Notes: generated from the letters alone by a model not told the origin. Shown: positions 43,593 to 51,914, counted from the stretch's first letter. The stretch: DNA of 64,000 bases from Aquimixticola soesokkakensis (GCF_900172375.1 NZ_FWFS01000004.1:214820-278819), one strand, 5' to 3'. Numbers and translations: made by a program.

Positions 43593-43932
43593 CAATTTTT
43601 TCCCTCAATCGCATTTTTCATGTCTCGTTTACACCAATTGAAGGGTATCCCGAAACTTCCCCTCGACTAACTTTATAAGGCCGCTTCAACAACACCGTAC
43701 ATTTGCTCAGTCTAGTGCATGCGCGGAGAATAAGCATCGAATGGCGTTGTATTGTTATCAGTGTGGGCGAACTCTTAAGCAATCAACTGTCAAAGCCCGG
43801 CCAGACACGAAAGGAAGTGGCCATCAGAGCGATTCTAACAGGGGGCTAACAGGCCTCGAGCGGCTCTTGGCCACATGTGCGCGCCATGCGCCCCCTATCA
43901 GCCACAGCGGCGCATTTCTGGCGCTCGCCTTT
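43593..43932. other. Non-coding spacer between gpG and the moron
   Basis: About 340 bp separate the gpG stop from the moron start. The low-coordinate half is AT-rich, with TTATAAAG near 43670 on the minus strand, and probably holds the moron promoter. A plus-strand frame starting at 43741 (MALYCYQCG) runs on through gpG antisense and is not credible. No RNA gene was recognised. Confidence 0.5.
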
Positions 43933-44517
43933 TCATCGGCTCAACCAATCCTCCGCCATCTCCAAGATATCGACCTGGTCACTGGCCGATACCCCGATAA
44001 AGGGCCGCGCCGGGATCGTGATCGTGTAAGCCGGAATAGCGACGTCGGTCACGTGATTGGCTTTCGACTTTTTCACGAACCTGCGCCCGACCTGACCGTC
44101 CTCACCTTTCATGCGGTAAATCTTGCCTGCGCGCGCCGGTCGCTTGATGGTGCCCCCGAGCTGGTGAATGGCGGCCGTCTTTTTCGCTGAGCCGACCCGC
44201 ACCTCGTCTTCGCCCGCCACATAGTTGACCGACCCTGCCAATGATGATCCGCTCATCCCCTTCGAGTTCGAGCGCAGGATGGTCAGCGGCACCTGACCTT
44301 TGCGCGTGCGCGCTTTGATGGTCGAGGGGCGGTGCGGCGTCCAGGGGCGTCCCTCTGGATCGGTCTCGGTGCGGAAATTCTCACCCGCAGATCCGACGAG
44401 CAAATCCCCCACTGCAGAATAGAAGGGCCTCGCCTGATCCATCCGTGCCAACAGGTCACGCAAGCCCTCGCGCGCCTGCGCATCGCGCAGCTGGGTCTTG
44501 ATGCTAATTCCCGTCAT
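43933..44517 (-). CDS. Virion morphogenesis / tail completion protein (Mu gpG-like)
   Basis: The 194-residue protein matches the Mu gpG 'phage virion morphogenesis' family: EGLRDLLARMDQARPFYSAVGDLLVGSAGENFRTETDPEGRPWTPHRPST, and the late IPARPFIGVSASDQVDI. The conserved basic middle (KTAAIHQLGGTIKRPARAGKIYRM) is typical. It takes part in joining heads and tails. It ends the first late block. Confidence 0.9.
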   Translation of the reverse strand: MTGISIKTQLRDAQAREGLRDLLARMDQARPFYSAVGDLLVGSAGENFRTETDPEGRPWTPHRPSTIKARTRKGQVPLTILRSNSKGMSGSSLAGSVNYVAGEDEVRVGSAKKTAAIHQLGGTIKRPARAGKIYRMKGEDGQVGRRFVKKSKANHVTDVAIPAYTITIPARPFIGVSASDQVDILEMAEDWLSR

Positions 44518-44543
44518 TGAAAAAACCTCCGGAATGGTCTAAG

Positions 44544-44624
44544 TTAAGAGAGCGGGCACGCGAAGACTGGCGGATAGTCCTGATAGCTCCCCGTGACGAC
44601 GACCGGATCGCCCTCGGTCGTCAT
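44544..44624 (-). CDS. Possible 26-residue coupled peptide between gpF and gpG
   Basis: The ATG at 44624 overlaps the gpF stop (ATGA) and opens 26 codons (MTTEGDPVVVTGSYQDYPPV...). It would fill most of the 103-bp gap between gpF and gpG. Coupled position is the only support; length is minimal. Confidence 0.35.
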   Translation of the reverse strand: MTTEGDPVVVTGSYQDYPPVFACPLS

Positions 44625-46015
44625 TTTCTTTTCCAAACCAGCTTCCCACCTCGGCGCAAGTTCAACAAATGCAGGCTTGGCTTTTGCTTGCGATCTGCGG
44701 GGGCGTAGGCGGTGATCGCCTCCCACCATTTTCGGCCAACCTCGAAAACGACCATTAAGCCCGTCTTTGCGTCTGTCCGAATGTAACGACGGTCGAAAAC
44801 CAGTTCCTGTTCGTCCTCATTGATCGGGTCTTGCTTTGCGGCGACACCCACCCAAATCTCATCCGGATCCAGCAGCGCCTCAGCAAGCAGCGGCGTCAGC
44901 GTAGCTCGGTTTCTCTTGCCCACTTTCCAATTCCCCGCACGATCTTTGAACAGCTCATCCGAAACAGGCATTTTCATGCCCGCCTTGTCCTCCCACAAAA
45001 CAGCCTGACCGATGTCAGCCCCAAAGGGCTCAAGGAAGGCGCGCACATAGTCCTCATCGGCCAAACCCTCGGGCAGAGGCTCGGCAACGAACGGGCGAGC
45101 CTGCGCCATCAGATCCTCGATCGGGGACGGCTCATCGATTGTCACGGCGTGTCGGCCTTCAACTTCCAGCTTGCCTGCCTCGTCGATCAGAACGGACGGC
45201 ACCAAGCCGCGCTCCCATTTATCGCCCGGCATATAATCCCAGCCATATCCGACGCCTTCGGGCTGCAAAACGCTCTGGCCGGTTGCCTTGTGCGTATAGG
45301 GCTGGCGCAAAGTCTCGGGGGCTTTGTCGGGGCCATCCTTGCCCATGCGCTTGAGCTGCCCTTTGGACAACGTGCGCACGCCACAGCTGCACACCCAATC
45401 ATTTGGGGGGAAGTGAATGTCCCACCATGGATCGTCCCAGTTCAGGACCAGATTATCCCAGCCTAAATGCTGGGGACGTGGATTGAGCGGCACGCGCGTG
45501 TCGGCATGACGGTACTGCCAATAGGGCCGCAGTTTGACCACGTCTGGATCGCGCATCTGGCGCAGGCGACCGGCCATGTAACTTGTGCGTATGTTGGTCT
45601 CGAAGATTGTGCGGATGCGCCATTCACGCCCGCCCTTGTAGGACCAGCCGTATTTCTCGACGATCCGGTCGAACTCACCGGCAAAGGCTTTGATGTCATA
45701 GGTCCGAGCGCCCTCGATGACCGCTGCGTGGAAGTCCTCAAGCATCGCCATGTCGGTCGCGCCCGCAACGACAAAGGCGCGATCATGATCGCCATGCATC
45801 GCGTCGGTCCACGCGCGGGTCGGCTTGGTGCGCTTTTGTGTCAGAAAGTCGATCTGCTCGCGAAACTCCTGACGGGTAAAATCGATGTCAGCAAAAGAAC
45901 GGCCGTCGTCGGCTTCGGCAAAGACCGCCTCGCGACCTTCGAGCGCCGCCAATTCTGTGGACTGAGATACAAGAGCCGCCAAGGCATCGGGCGTCCATAT
46001 CGCGGCCAATTCCAA
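44621..46015 (-). CDS. Minor head protein gpF with C-terminal PBECR-like nuclease domain
   Basis: From the TTG at 46015 the reading is 464 residues. The first ~45 residues look like the C-terminus of a DUF935 portal. The Mu gpF / SPP1 gp7 head morphogenesis domain follows (RQEFREQIDFLTQKRTKPTRAWTDAMHGDHDRAFVVAGA; IRTIFETNIRTSYMAGRLRQM). The last ~110 residues (RNRATLTPLLAEALLDPDEIWVGV...KTGLMVVFEVGRKWW) resemble PBECR (barnase-EndoU-colicin-like) nucleases. No ATG/GTG/TTG lies in frame between the portal A9 tract and 46015, so this frame is probably entered by frameshift. Confidence 0.85.
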   Translation of the reverse strand: MELAAIWTPDALAALVSQSTELAALEGREAVFAEADDGRSFADIDFTRQEFREQIDFLTQKRTKPTRAWTDAMHGDHDRAFVVAGATDMAMLEDFHAAVIEGARTYDIKAFAGEFDRIVEKYGWSYKGGREWRIRTIFETNIRTSYMAGRLRQMRDPDVVKLRPYWQYRHADTRVPLNPRPQHLGWDNLVLNWDDPWWDIHFPPNDWVCSCGVRTLSKGQLKRMGKDGPDKAPETLRQPYTHKATGQSVLQPEGVGYGWDYMPGDKWERGLVPSVLIDEAGKLEVEGRHAVTIDEPSPIEDLMAQARPFVAEPLPEGLADEDYVRAFLEPFGADIGQAVLWEDKAGMKMPVSDELFKDRAGNWKVGKRNRATLTPLLAEALLDPDEIWVGVAAKQDPINEDEQELVFDRRYIRTDAKTGLMVVFEVGRKWWEAITAYAPADRKQKPSLHLLNLRRGGKLVWKRK

Positions 46016-46173
46016 AAGCCCGCGCGAGATGGCACCAAAGTCGCTTGCGCCATTGACCAGACGGCGCAGGGCATCGATGCGGCGAGAAAAATGTCGCTCG
46101 GCTGCTTCAACCGCCTTGTCAGAAATGCGCTCGACCGGCCCACCGGGCTCAGAAAAGCAAACATGGCGATCCG

Positions 46174-47568
46174 TCAGAGTTTTTTTTTGAGCCGCGCGGC
46201 CGAAAAAGTCGGATCGGTTGGATCTTGGGTCGTGAACGGATCAGGCTCTTCGCCGCCTGCAAATGCGTGACGGGCGTTCACCAACGCCTCAATGGCCGTA
46301 TCCGACAGCGCGTCGGTGATATCGAAGGAGACGATATATTCGCGCGCCACGTCATCGTCTTCAAACTTTGCAGAGGCTGACACAATGGTTCGGATCGCTT
46401 TATTCGTGGCTTCGGCCGCTGCCGCTTTGCTCTTGCGGGTATCCGCCTGCGCCCGCTCGTTTTTGGGCCGCACACGCCACACCGACGGCACGGCAGCGCC
46501 GGGCATATTGTAGTCAACGATCCACGCCACCAGCTGCTCTCGTAGCGTGTCTGTCAGCAAATCGGCATCGCTGTCGACAAGCAGGTCCAGCATCTCCTGA
46601 TGCACTTCCCCAAGGGCGCGAGACCCGCCCTGATCCCCTGCCTGCGTTGTCAGCGTCTCGCCGGTGGTGCAGATCGAAATCTGCCGATCCCAATAGGCCA
46701 GAAACTGTTCATAGCTGACGGCCCCTGATCGGGAGGCCTCAAGGAACTCGACATCGGTGCCGATCGGCACGGTAATGGCAGAGGCCGTGCGGGCACTCAC
46801 AAGGGTGTTGAGCAGCTTGTTCTGCTCTCCCGAAAGAGTTCCATAGGGCGTTTTTCCGACAACCGTAGGCCCTGCGAACTTCTCCAAGAAGTGCAGCCAG
46901 AACGTGATGCCTTCGCGCTTGAACAGCACAGGCCAGAACAGGCGCGTGCCGATCCCGAGGCCATAAGGGTTATTGCCTTTCACGCCCACGCGGTGGACGA
47001 TGAACTTGCGTTCGGGAAGGGCAATGCCGTCCATCATGGCAGTCCAGGTCAGCAAGCGCGGCTTGCCCTCGCGATCAAACACAAAGCGGCGCTGTTCATC
47101 TGTCACGACCCGCTCGGCCTTGATCTGTGCCCCATCGCGGACCCAGACGATTTCGCTGACCGCATAGCCTTTAAGCGTGGCATCGAGCAGATCCTCACAA
47201 ATGCGGTCGAAGGGAAGCGCCTTGAGTTGCTTCTCGACCAGCTCGGCCGCCTTTTTGTCAATCGGGCGATCACCGCCCGGCTCAACCTCCCATTCGCGCG
47301 CAACCAAACTTTTCTTGCGCTTTTGCAGCATCGAAAACGCATGGGTGTCGCGCTCGATCTCGTCGTAAATCTTGAGACCCTTGCCACCGCCTTGCTGGAT
47401 CAGCGTGTCATCAGCATGCTGCAACACGCCCGTGTAGAACGGGATGGTGATGTCGTTGGTCGCATTGGCGATCAACGTGCGCTGTTCGGTCGGCAGGTTG
47501 CGGCGGCTCTGATCGGCGAAGGCCGCAGGCTTTGCCTGGGCGCGGTTCTTCTGTTTGCGGCGACTCAT
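46174..47568 (-). CDS. Portal protein (DUF935, Mu gp29-like), C-terminal domain out of frame
   Basis: The 464-residue protein starts MSRRKQKNRAQAKPAAF after AAGG. It follows the DUF935 pattern: YTGVLQHADDTLIQQGGGKGLKIYDEIERDTHAFSMLQKRK, WLHFLEKFAGPTVVGKTPYG and GGSRALGEVHQEMLDLLVDSDADLL. It ends at ARLKKKL after nine A residues. The usual DUF935 C-terminal helices are missing here but continue in the -1 frame (residues KAVEAAERHFSRRIDALRRLV... of the next frame). Normal length would be about 70 residues more. Confidence 0.88.
   Translation of the reverse strand: MSRRKQKNRAQAKPAAFADQSRRNLPTEQRTLIANATNDITIPFYTGVLQHADDTLIQQGGGKGLKIYDEIERDTHAFSMLQKRKKSLVAREWEVEPGGDRPIDKKAAELVEKQLKALPFDRICEDLLDATLKGYAVSEIVWVRDGAQIKAERVVTDEQRRFVFDREGKPRLLTWTAMMDGIALPERKFIVHRVGVKGNNPYGLGIGTRLFWPVLFKREGITFWLHFLEKFAGPTVVGKTPYGTLSGEQNKLLNTLVSARTASAITVPIGTDVEFLEASRSGAVSYEQFLAYWDRQISICTTGETLTTQAGDQGGSRALGEVHQEMLDLLVDSDADLLTDTLREQLVAWIVDYNMPGAAVPSVWRVRPKNERAQADTRKSKAAAAEATNKAIRTIVSASAKFEDDDVAREYIVSFDITDALSDTAIEALVNARHAFAGGEEPDPFTTQDPTDPTFSAARLKKKL
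46180..46189 (-). other. A9 homopolymer at portal-gpF junction, candidate frameshift site
   Basis: On the minus strand the portal reads CTC AAA AAA AAA CTC TGA. A -1 slip on the nine A bases enters the gpF frame, which is open from a TGA about 17 codons upstream. The slipped product would rebuild the DUF935 C-terminal region and continue into gpF. Confidence 0.55.
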
Positions 47569-47684
47569 TTCTTGGCCTTTCGAAGCTCGTTGCGTTCCTT
47601 CCAGCGAATTGCCGGGTCGAACCTGGGCGGCAACGCGACCAAGGCTACGATTGCGCCGATGGCAAACCACTCAACGATAGTCAT
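47565..47684 (-). CDS. 39-residue membrane protein between terminase and portal
   Basis: MTIVEWFAIGAIVALVALPP is a single N-terminal membrane helix, followed by a strongly basic tail (RWKERNELRKAKK). The ATG overlaps the terminase stop and its TGA overlaps the portal ATG, so it is translationally coupled on both sides. The tidy overlaps and amphipathic composition make it credible despite its size. Function is unknown. Confidence 0.7.
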   Translation of the reverse strand: MTIVEWFAIGAIVALVALPPRFDPAIRWKERNELRKAKK

Positions 47685-49342
47685 CGCCCGTTCCCTCCCA
47701 TTCTGAAACCGCCGAGCCGGTCATCACCGGCAGCGGCTGACGCTGTTTGCATTTGACCAGCGGCCCCGCCGCCCGCGTAGAGCAAGGTGTTTTGCCAGAG
47801 CATATCGAGACAGTCCGGACCGTCGTCATGGTCGGCATTGGGCCATTGCTGCAGCTGATCGATCAAAGTGCTATGGCCGGAACTGAAACGGATCATCCCA
47901 GAGGCCACGGGCGGCTGTAGGCGCTCGATGCGCAAATCCTTGTCAGTGCTCGGCGTGATCGGAACGGCCGAAATCGCCACGCCGGATTTTGCGGCCTCAA
48001 CCATTAGGCTGGTGCGCAGAAACTCCTGAAACTGCACGGCTTCAACGAACCACAGCAGCGCGTGGTATTCGCGCTGCAGGGCGATGGTATCAGAAATGAT
48101 GATGTCGGGCAGACGCTTGCGGATCGACGCCTCGACCACGTCCATGCGGGCGTTCAGACGATCATAGCCCCCGATCAGGATCGCCGACGGGTCGCGCCCT
48201 TTGCCCTTTTTGCCAAGCGATGGATCGATTGCGCCAAAGAAAATCCAATCCGACTGGCGCTGCACCCAATAGGTCAGATCGCCAAACGGATTGCCCTCCG
48301 AGATCGGCTTGTTCTGATATTCTGTCATGAAGGCGGCAAGATCAGCGGCGCGCTCAAGCATGAGGAACAAGAGCGACTGGACCGAGGGCCAGTTGACCAC
48401 CGCCCCTGCGTCCATCGCAGCTTTGCGCTCTTCGTAAAAGGTGCGCGCGGCGTCTTCACCGTCGTTGTGGTAGACTTCCTCAAATTCATCCCAAAGCACC
48501 ATATTGTCAGGAAATCGGACCAGAGCCTGAAACTCGGTGACGTTCCATGTCGGGGCCTTGGCTGCCCTTACGATCACCGCATCAAAGTGCAGCACGGTGC
48601 CGACCCAGATTACATCCATACTGCCATCCGGAGGCCCAACCTTGAGCGCCGCGCGATAAATCCAGTTCCACAGCTTCTTGCGCTGTTCGGGGCTGCGCAC
48701 GTTTTCATCGTTCTCGATGTCGTCAAGGAACAGCAAGTCCGGGCGGTAGGGGCCATGACGCCGCCCCCGGATTTTCTTGGCGGCCCCCAAGCCCTCGACA
48801 CGCACGTTGTTGGCGGTGATGATCTCACCCTCACGCCACAACCGCCCGACACCATAGGCGTCAGGAAAATCATTCTGCAGACGGATGTTTGTGGTGAGTT
48901 CGGCCTTGATCGCCTCAACGAGCAACGCGGCTTGCTCGTAAACGTCGCAGACCTCGATGATGTAGCGCTTGAGACCACGCACGATGCAGTAGAGCGCAAA
49001 GCCCAAGCTCAGGTGCGTCGATTTGGACGCGCCACGCGGCGCAACAAACAGGTCACGCGCGCCTTTGTCAGACGCAAGAATTTCGGGCACGCGGGCAAAG
49101 ATATGCTGGTGAAACAAGCTGTGTTCGCCGCGCACATAGTGCGGCAGATAGGTTTCCATGAAGAACTGGAACCCGTCATCCGCCTCGACCCGGCGCAGGC
49201 GCTCGGCCTTGGCTTGAGGATCTGAGGTAAAGGCTTCGACATGCAGCTCGATGTGGCGGGCAAAGTCATCCGCCATCGCCTGGAACTTCTCGCGAAAGTC
49301 CTTCTTGCTGAGTGCGGCCCTGAGTTTAGGCCTGCGGGTCAT
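47681..49342 (-). CDS. Terminase large subunit
   Basis: The 553-residue protein is the packaging motor. Its ATPase has an adapted Walker A, VAPRGASKSTH (residues 101-109), and Walker B DLLFLDDIEND (Asp207/208). The nuclease domain includes FFGAIDPSLGKKGKGRD (about residue 370) and a late Asp in HDDGPDCLDML. It cuts packaged host-phage DNA by the Mu-type headful mechanism. The start overlaps the small-subunit stop by four bases. Confidence 0.94.
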   Translation of the reverse strand: MTRRPKLRAALSKKDFREKFQAMADDFARHIELHVEAFTSDPQAKAERLRRVEADDGFQFFMETYLPHYVRGEHSLFHQHIFARVPEILASDKGARDLFVAPRGASKSTHLSLGFALYCIVRGLKRYIIEVCDVYEQAALLVEAIKAELTTNIRLQNDFPDAYGVGRLWREGEIITANNVRVEGLGAAKKIRGRRHGPYRPDLLFLDDIENDENVRSPEQRKKLWNWIYRAALKVGPPDGSMDVIWVGTVLHFDAVIVRAAKAPTWNVTEFQALVRFPDNMVLWDEFEEVYHNDGEDAARTFYEERKAAMDAGAVVNWPSVQSLLFLMLERAADLAAFMTEYQNKPISEGNPFGDLTYWVQRQSDWIFFGAIDPSLGKKGKGRDPSAILIGGYDRLNARMDVVEASIRKRLPDIIISDTIALQREYHALLWFVEAVQFQEFLRTSLMVEAAKSGVAISAVPITPSTDKDLRIERLQPPVASGMIRFSSGHSTLIDQLQQWPNADHDDGPDCLDMLWQNTLLYAGGGAAGQMQTASAAAGDDRLGGFRMGGNGR

Positions 49343-49842
49343 GTCGTGTAAATCTCTGCCAGATGCTCGCCAAAGGGTTCAATGATCTCGAGGATCGCGC
49401 TGGCGTGGTGCGGGAACTCATCGCGCACGAAATCAAGCAACTTGGACATGACATCCTGTGCAACGCCCAATTCTGACACTTTGGGCGCAAACCGCTTGGC
49501 GCTCGCGGCCATCTTGGTCATGGCATCCGACAGCGCCACCAGCATCGACACTTTATCGACCGTCGAGTGGCTTCCATCTTTGATCTCGTCAAGGATGGAT
49601 TGCGCCTGCATCATGAAGTCTTCGACGACCGTCGACACCACGGCTTCAACGCCTTGACCCGCGATCACATTCGCGGTGCGCGCCTTGTCCCAATCATCGC
49701 CCTGAACCTTGGCCGCGCGCTTCCAGCGCCCCACTGTTGGTTCGGAAAGGCCATAGGCTGCCGCGATTGTCGCTTGGGTAAAGCGGCGAAACACGTAGTC
49801 TGCGCGAGCCTTGCGCTTGAGCTCTTCATTGTTACGAGCCAT
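49339..49842 (-). CDS. Terminase small subunit (DUF1804, Mu gp27-like)
   Basis: The 167-residue protein begins MARNNEELKRKARADYVF. It carries an N-terminal helix-turn-helix (FTQATIAAAYGLSEPTVGRWKRAAK), then a helical oligomerisation region typical of DUF1804. It recognises DNA for packaging with the large subunit. The start at 49842 was chosen over 49863 because the family begins at the HTH and the longer frame lies inside the holin-like gene. Confidence 0.88.
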   Translation of the reverse strand: MARNNEELKRKARADYVFRRFTQATIAAAYGLSEPTVGRWKRAAKVQGDDWDKARTANVIAGQGVEAVVSTVVEDFMMQAQSILDEIKDGSHSTVDKVSMLVALSDAMTKMAASAKRFAPKVSELGVAQDVMSKLLDFVRDEFPHHASAILEIIEPFGEHLAEIYTT

Positions 49843-50095
49843 TGAGCCCTCCTGCGATAACAAAGGCGATGGCAGCAGTAATCAGCCCGCCGATAATGAG
49901 GCGGAAAATCCACTGAATACCCGACTGGATGCTTTCAAGCGATTTGGTGGTGCCCATGCGCCACTGCACCATTCCGGCTTCGTTCTTTTCGAGTTGTGTC
50001 AGGCGCTTTTCATGGCCGTCGAGACGTTGATCTGAGCGGTTCAAGCGCTCAGATACGTGGGCAGGAACATCCGTCACTTGCGCGTCTCCAGCCAC
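49832..50095 (-). CDS. XhlA-like membrane protein (holin accessory)
   Basis: The 87-residue protein has an N-terminal coiled coil (ERLNRSDQRLDGHEKRLTQLEKNE), a linker and one C-terminal membrane helix (IFRLIIGGLITAAIAFVIAGGL). That layout matches the haemolysin XhlA / phage holin-associated group. It lies between the holin and terminase genes and should act in lysis. Confidence 0.7.
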   Translation of the reverse strand: MAGDAQVTDVPAHVSERLNRSDQRLDGHEKRLTQLEKNEAGMVQWRMGTTKSLESIQSGIQWIFRLIIGGLITAAIAFVIAGGLNGS

Positions 50096-50592
50096 TTTCC
50101 AGCAACATCTTTGACCGTGTGACCGCCCATATAGAGCGCCATGTAGGCAGCCGTGAGCTGCAACAGGACATCAAACGGCGTGGGCGGTAGCGCGATCTTG
50201 AAAGCCGCGTTCAGGATGTGAAGAAAGACCACGTTCCAAAACCACAGCGCGCCGAGGCCATACATGCCCGCCGGTCGCCATGCCCATGTCCACAGCGGGC
50301 CTGTGGCCTCTTGCTTGGCGATTTCGAGTTGATAGGCCAGCCCCTGCGCATAGAGCGCGAGCTTTTCAGGGGCTTCGCTCTCAACATCAAGGATGGCGTT
50401 CTCGACCCGCATCGGGTCGTCACGCAAAACCGTTGGCAGTTGCTCGGGCGTCGTGCCGGCAGCAGAGGCGATCGAGCGGATGACATCAGCCACCAACTCG
50501 CCCGTCGCGGGGCCAAGTTTGCGTGTCAGGATTTTTTCGACAGCACTCGCACCGAGTTTCGCGGCGAGAGCAATAAGCGCAGCTTGCATCAT
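50074..50592 (-). CDS. Three-helix holin family (GTA_holin_3TM-like)
   Basis: The 172-residue protein from MMQAALIALAAKL has a helix-rich N-half (ELVADVIRSIASAAGTTPEQLPTVL). The membrane half is WRPAGMYGLGALWFWNVVFLHIL, followed by LLQLTAAYMALYMGGHT. The pattern is that of the holin family named for the Rhodobacter gene transfer agent. It should form the lysis pore that releases or lets endolysin act. A strong AGGAGGGG precedes the start. Its 3' end overlaps the XhlA-like gene. Confidence 0.78.
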   Translation of the reverse strand: MMQAALIALAAKLGASAVEKILTRKLGPATGELVADVIRSIASAAGTTPEQLPTVLRDDPMRVENAILDVESEAPEKLALYAQGLAYQLEIAKQEATGPLWTWAWRPAGMYGLGALWFWNVVFLHILNAAFKIALPPTPFDVLLQLTAAYMALYMGGHTVKDVAGKWLETRK

Positions 50593-50906
50593 CACCCCTC
50601 CTCGCCAATCACGAACCCACCGGGCTGCCAGAACTGACCGGAGGCAATGATGCACGACGCGCCATCTTCACCGACAGCCAAAAGCGACCAGCTGCCCCCG
50701 TCGGGCGCGGTGAACAGCGTGATCTGCCCCGTGACAGGCCCTTCCCCCAAGAACAGATCGGCACCTCCGGTCCAGAGCGGAACCTCCCCGAATTCGCGGG
50801 CAAGGAGCGCCCCGTTCAGCGCTGCGGGTACATCACAAGCGGCGTCGGCGGGCGCGGCAAGCGAGGCGATAACGCCGGCGGCGCCGGCGAGTGTCAGGAT
50901 TTTCAT
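50592..50906 (-). CDS. Secreted protein of the lysis module
   Basis: The 104-residue precursor has a Sec-type signal (MKILTLAGAAGVIASLAAPADA) followed by a small beta domain with two Cys (AACDVP; GASCIIASGQFW). No canonical lipobox is present, so an outer spanin call is not supported. It lies between endolysin and holin. It may be periplasmic and disulphide-bonded. Function unknown. Confidence 0.7.
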   Translation of the reverse strand: MKILTLAGAAGVIASLAAPADAACDVPAALNGALLAREFGEVPLWTGGADLFLGEGPVTGQITLFTAPDGGSWSLLAVGEDGASCIIASGQFWQPGGFVIGEEG

Positions 50907-50909
50907 GGA

Positions 50910-51833
50910 TCAAATACTCCGCAGGAATTGGGCAAGCTTGGACAGGCTGCGCGGCAGGCGGGCGGCAACGGCATCGCGGTAGTGCCAAGCGCGCCAGAGC
51001 GCGAACAGGCAAACGAACGCGAGAGGCACAAACAGCCATGCGGCGCTGATGCCCGCAGCCGACAGTTCCTGCGCCACATCTGTCATCGAGGTCGCCGCTG
51101 GCACAGTTGCAACGGCAGCGGCGCTGGCGACGGGCTTGGTTTTGGCTTTGGCGTCAACCATGCGCTGCAGCGTGGACAATGTTGCGCGACCGATCTTACC
51201 ATCAACGCTCAAGCCGTGATCCTCCTGGAAGCGGCGCACCTCAAAGGCGTGGACGTTGTTGATATTGGAGCCGACGAGATATCCGAGAGCCATGAAGTCA
51301 TCGAGAACTTTGGCTTTTTCATCACCTGACAAGACGACCACCCAACGCGCCACGGCGACAGATGCCGATGCAGGTTCGCTCATGCTTGAATAGAGACCGT
51401 CAAAGAGGATTTTCAACTCGCGCTCGCGGCGATTGACGAGCCCCTGAATGACCTTGCCATTGCCCTTGTTCCAAAGCCGGAACCGCGCGGCGATCTTTGC
51501 GCGACCTGCCTTTGCCCGCCACAGATCGACCCAGCTTGCCGTCTTGATTGCGCCGGTATTCCAATGAAACAACACTCCCGCGTCGAACTCGTGCTGCTTG
51601 GCACCCGACATGGCTGAATTGACTGACGGCTCATAGTTGAGCGTCAGCGCCTTGCGGGTCAGGTCTTGCGATTGCTTTTTGGTGATCGTCATTCCGGCTT
51701 TGGGCACGATGACGCCCGAAGCGGCGGTCAGGCCCATTCCGATGGTCCATTTGCCAACCACATCGCGATAGGCCTTCAGAACATCGTTCTCTTCGAGCTC
51801 AAGGGCTTCGATACCTTTTTCGCTGGTTTGCAT
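50910..51833 (-). CDS. Endolysin: GH24 lysozyme, peptidoglycan-binding domain and C-terminal membrane helix
   Basis: The 307-residue protein has the T4-lysozyme triad in order: E15, D24 and T30 in LEENDVLKAYRDVVGKWTIGMG. Residues to about 160 form the GH24 domain. A PG_binding-like region follows (VRRFQEDHGLSVDGKIGRATLSTLQRMV). A linker leads to a membrane helix (ISAAWLFVPLAFVCLFALWRAW) and a basic tail. Dyad B lies 55 bp upstream, so it is the first gene of the lysis-packaging block. Confidence 0.9.
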   Translation of the reverse strand: MQTSEKGIEALELEENDVLKAYRDVVGKWTIGMGLTAASGVIVPKAGMTITKKQSQDLTRKALTLNYEPSVNSAMSGAKQHEFDAGVLFHWNTGAIKTASWVDLWRAKAGRAKIAARFRLWNKGNGKVIQGLVNRRERELKILFDGLYSSMSEPASASVAVARWVVVLSGDEKAKVLDDFMALGYLVGSNINNVHAFEVRRFQEDHGLSVDGKIGRATLSTLQRMVDAKAKTKPVASAAAVATVPAATSMTDVAQELSAAGISAAWLFVPLAFVCLFALWRAWHYRDAVAARLPRSLSKLAQFLRSI

Positions 51834-51852
51834 GATGCCTCAGTGGGTTGCT

Positions 51853-51914
51853 TGTTTCGCAACCCTTCGCACACGCGCGAAACGCAAATGCCCGGACGGA
51901 TGTCCGGGCATTCA
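51853..51914 (-). promoter_or_regulatory. Dyad B: candidate late-operon activator site
   Basis: ATGCCCGGAC (51888-51897), GGAT, GTCCGGGCAT (51902-51911) forms the same 24-bp dyad as at 43033-43056. Similar flanking sequence (GTTTC and GCGCGTG-like blocks) leads toward the endolysin start. The dyad begins in the stop codon of the Mor-type activator gene. Confidence 0.62.

Noticed and set aside
43741..44190. Plus-strand frame starting MALYCYQCG with a CxxC
   Set aside because: It begins in the spacer but runs through gpG in antisense, has no ribosome site, and its later part is a shadow.
50592..50906. Outer spanin lipoprotein call for the secreted lysis-module protein
   Set aside because: The residues before the first mature Cys (ADAAC) do not make a proper lipobox.
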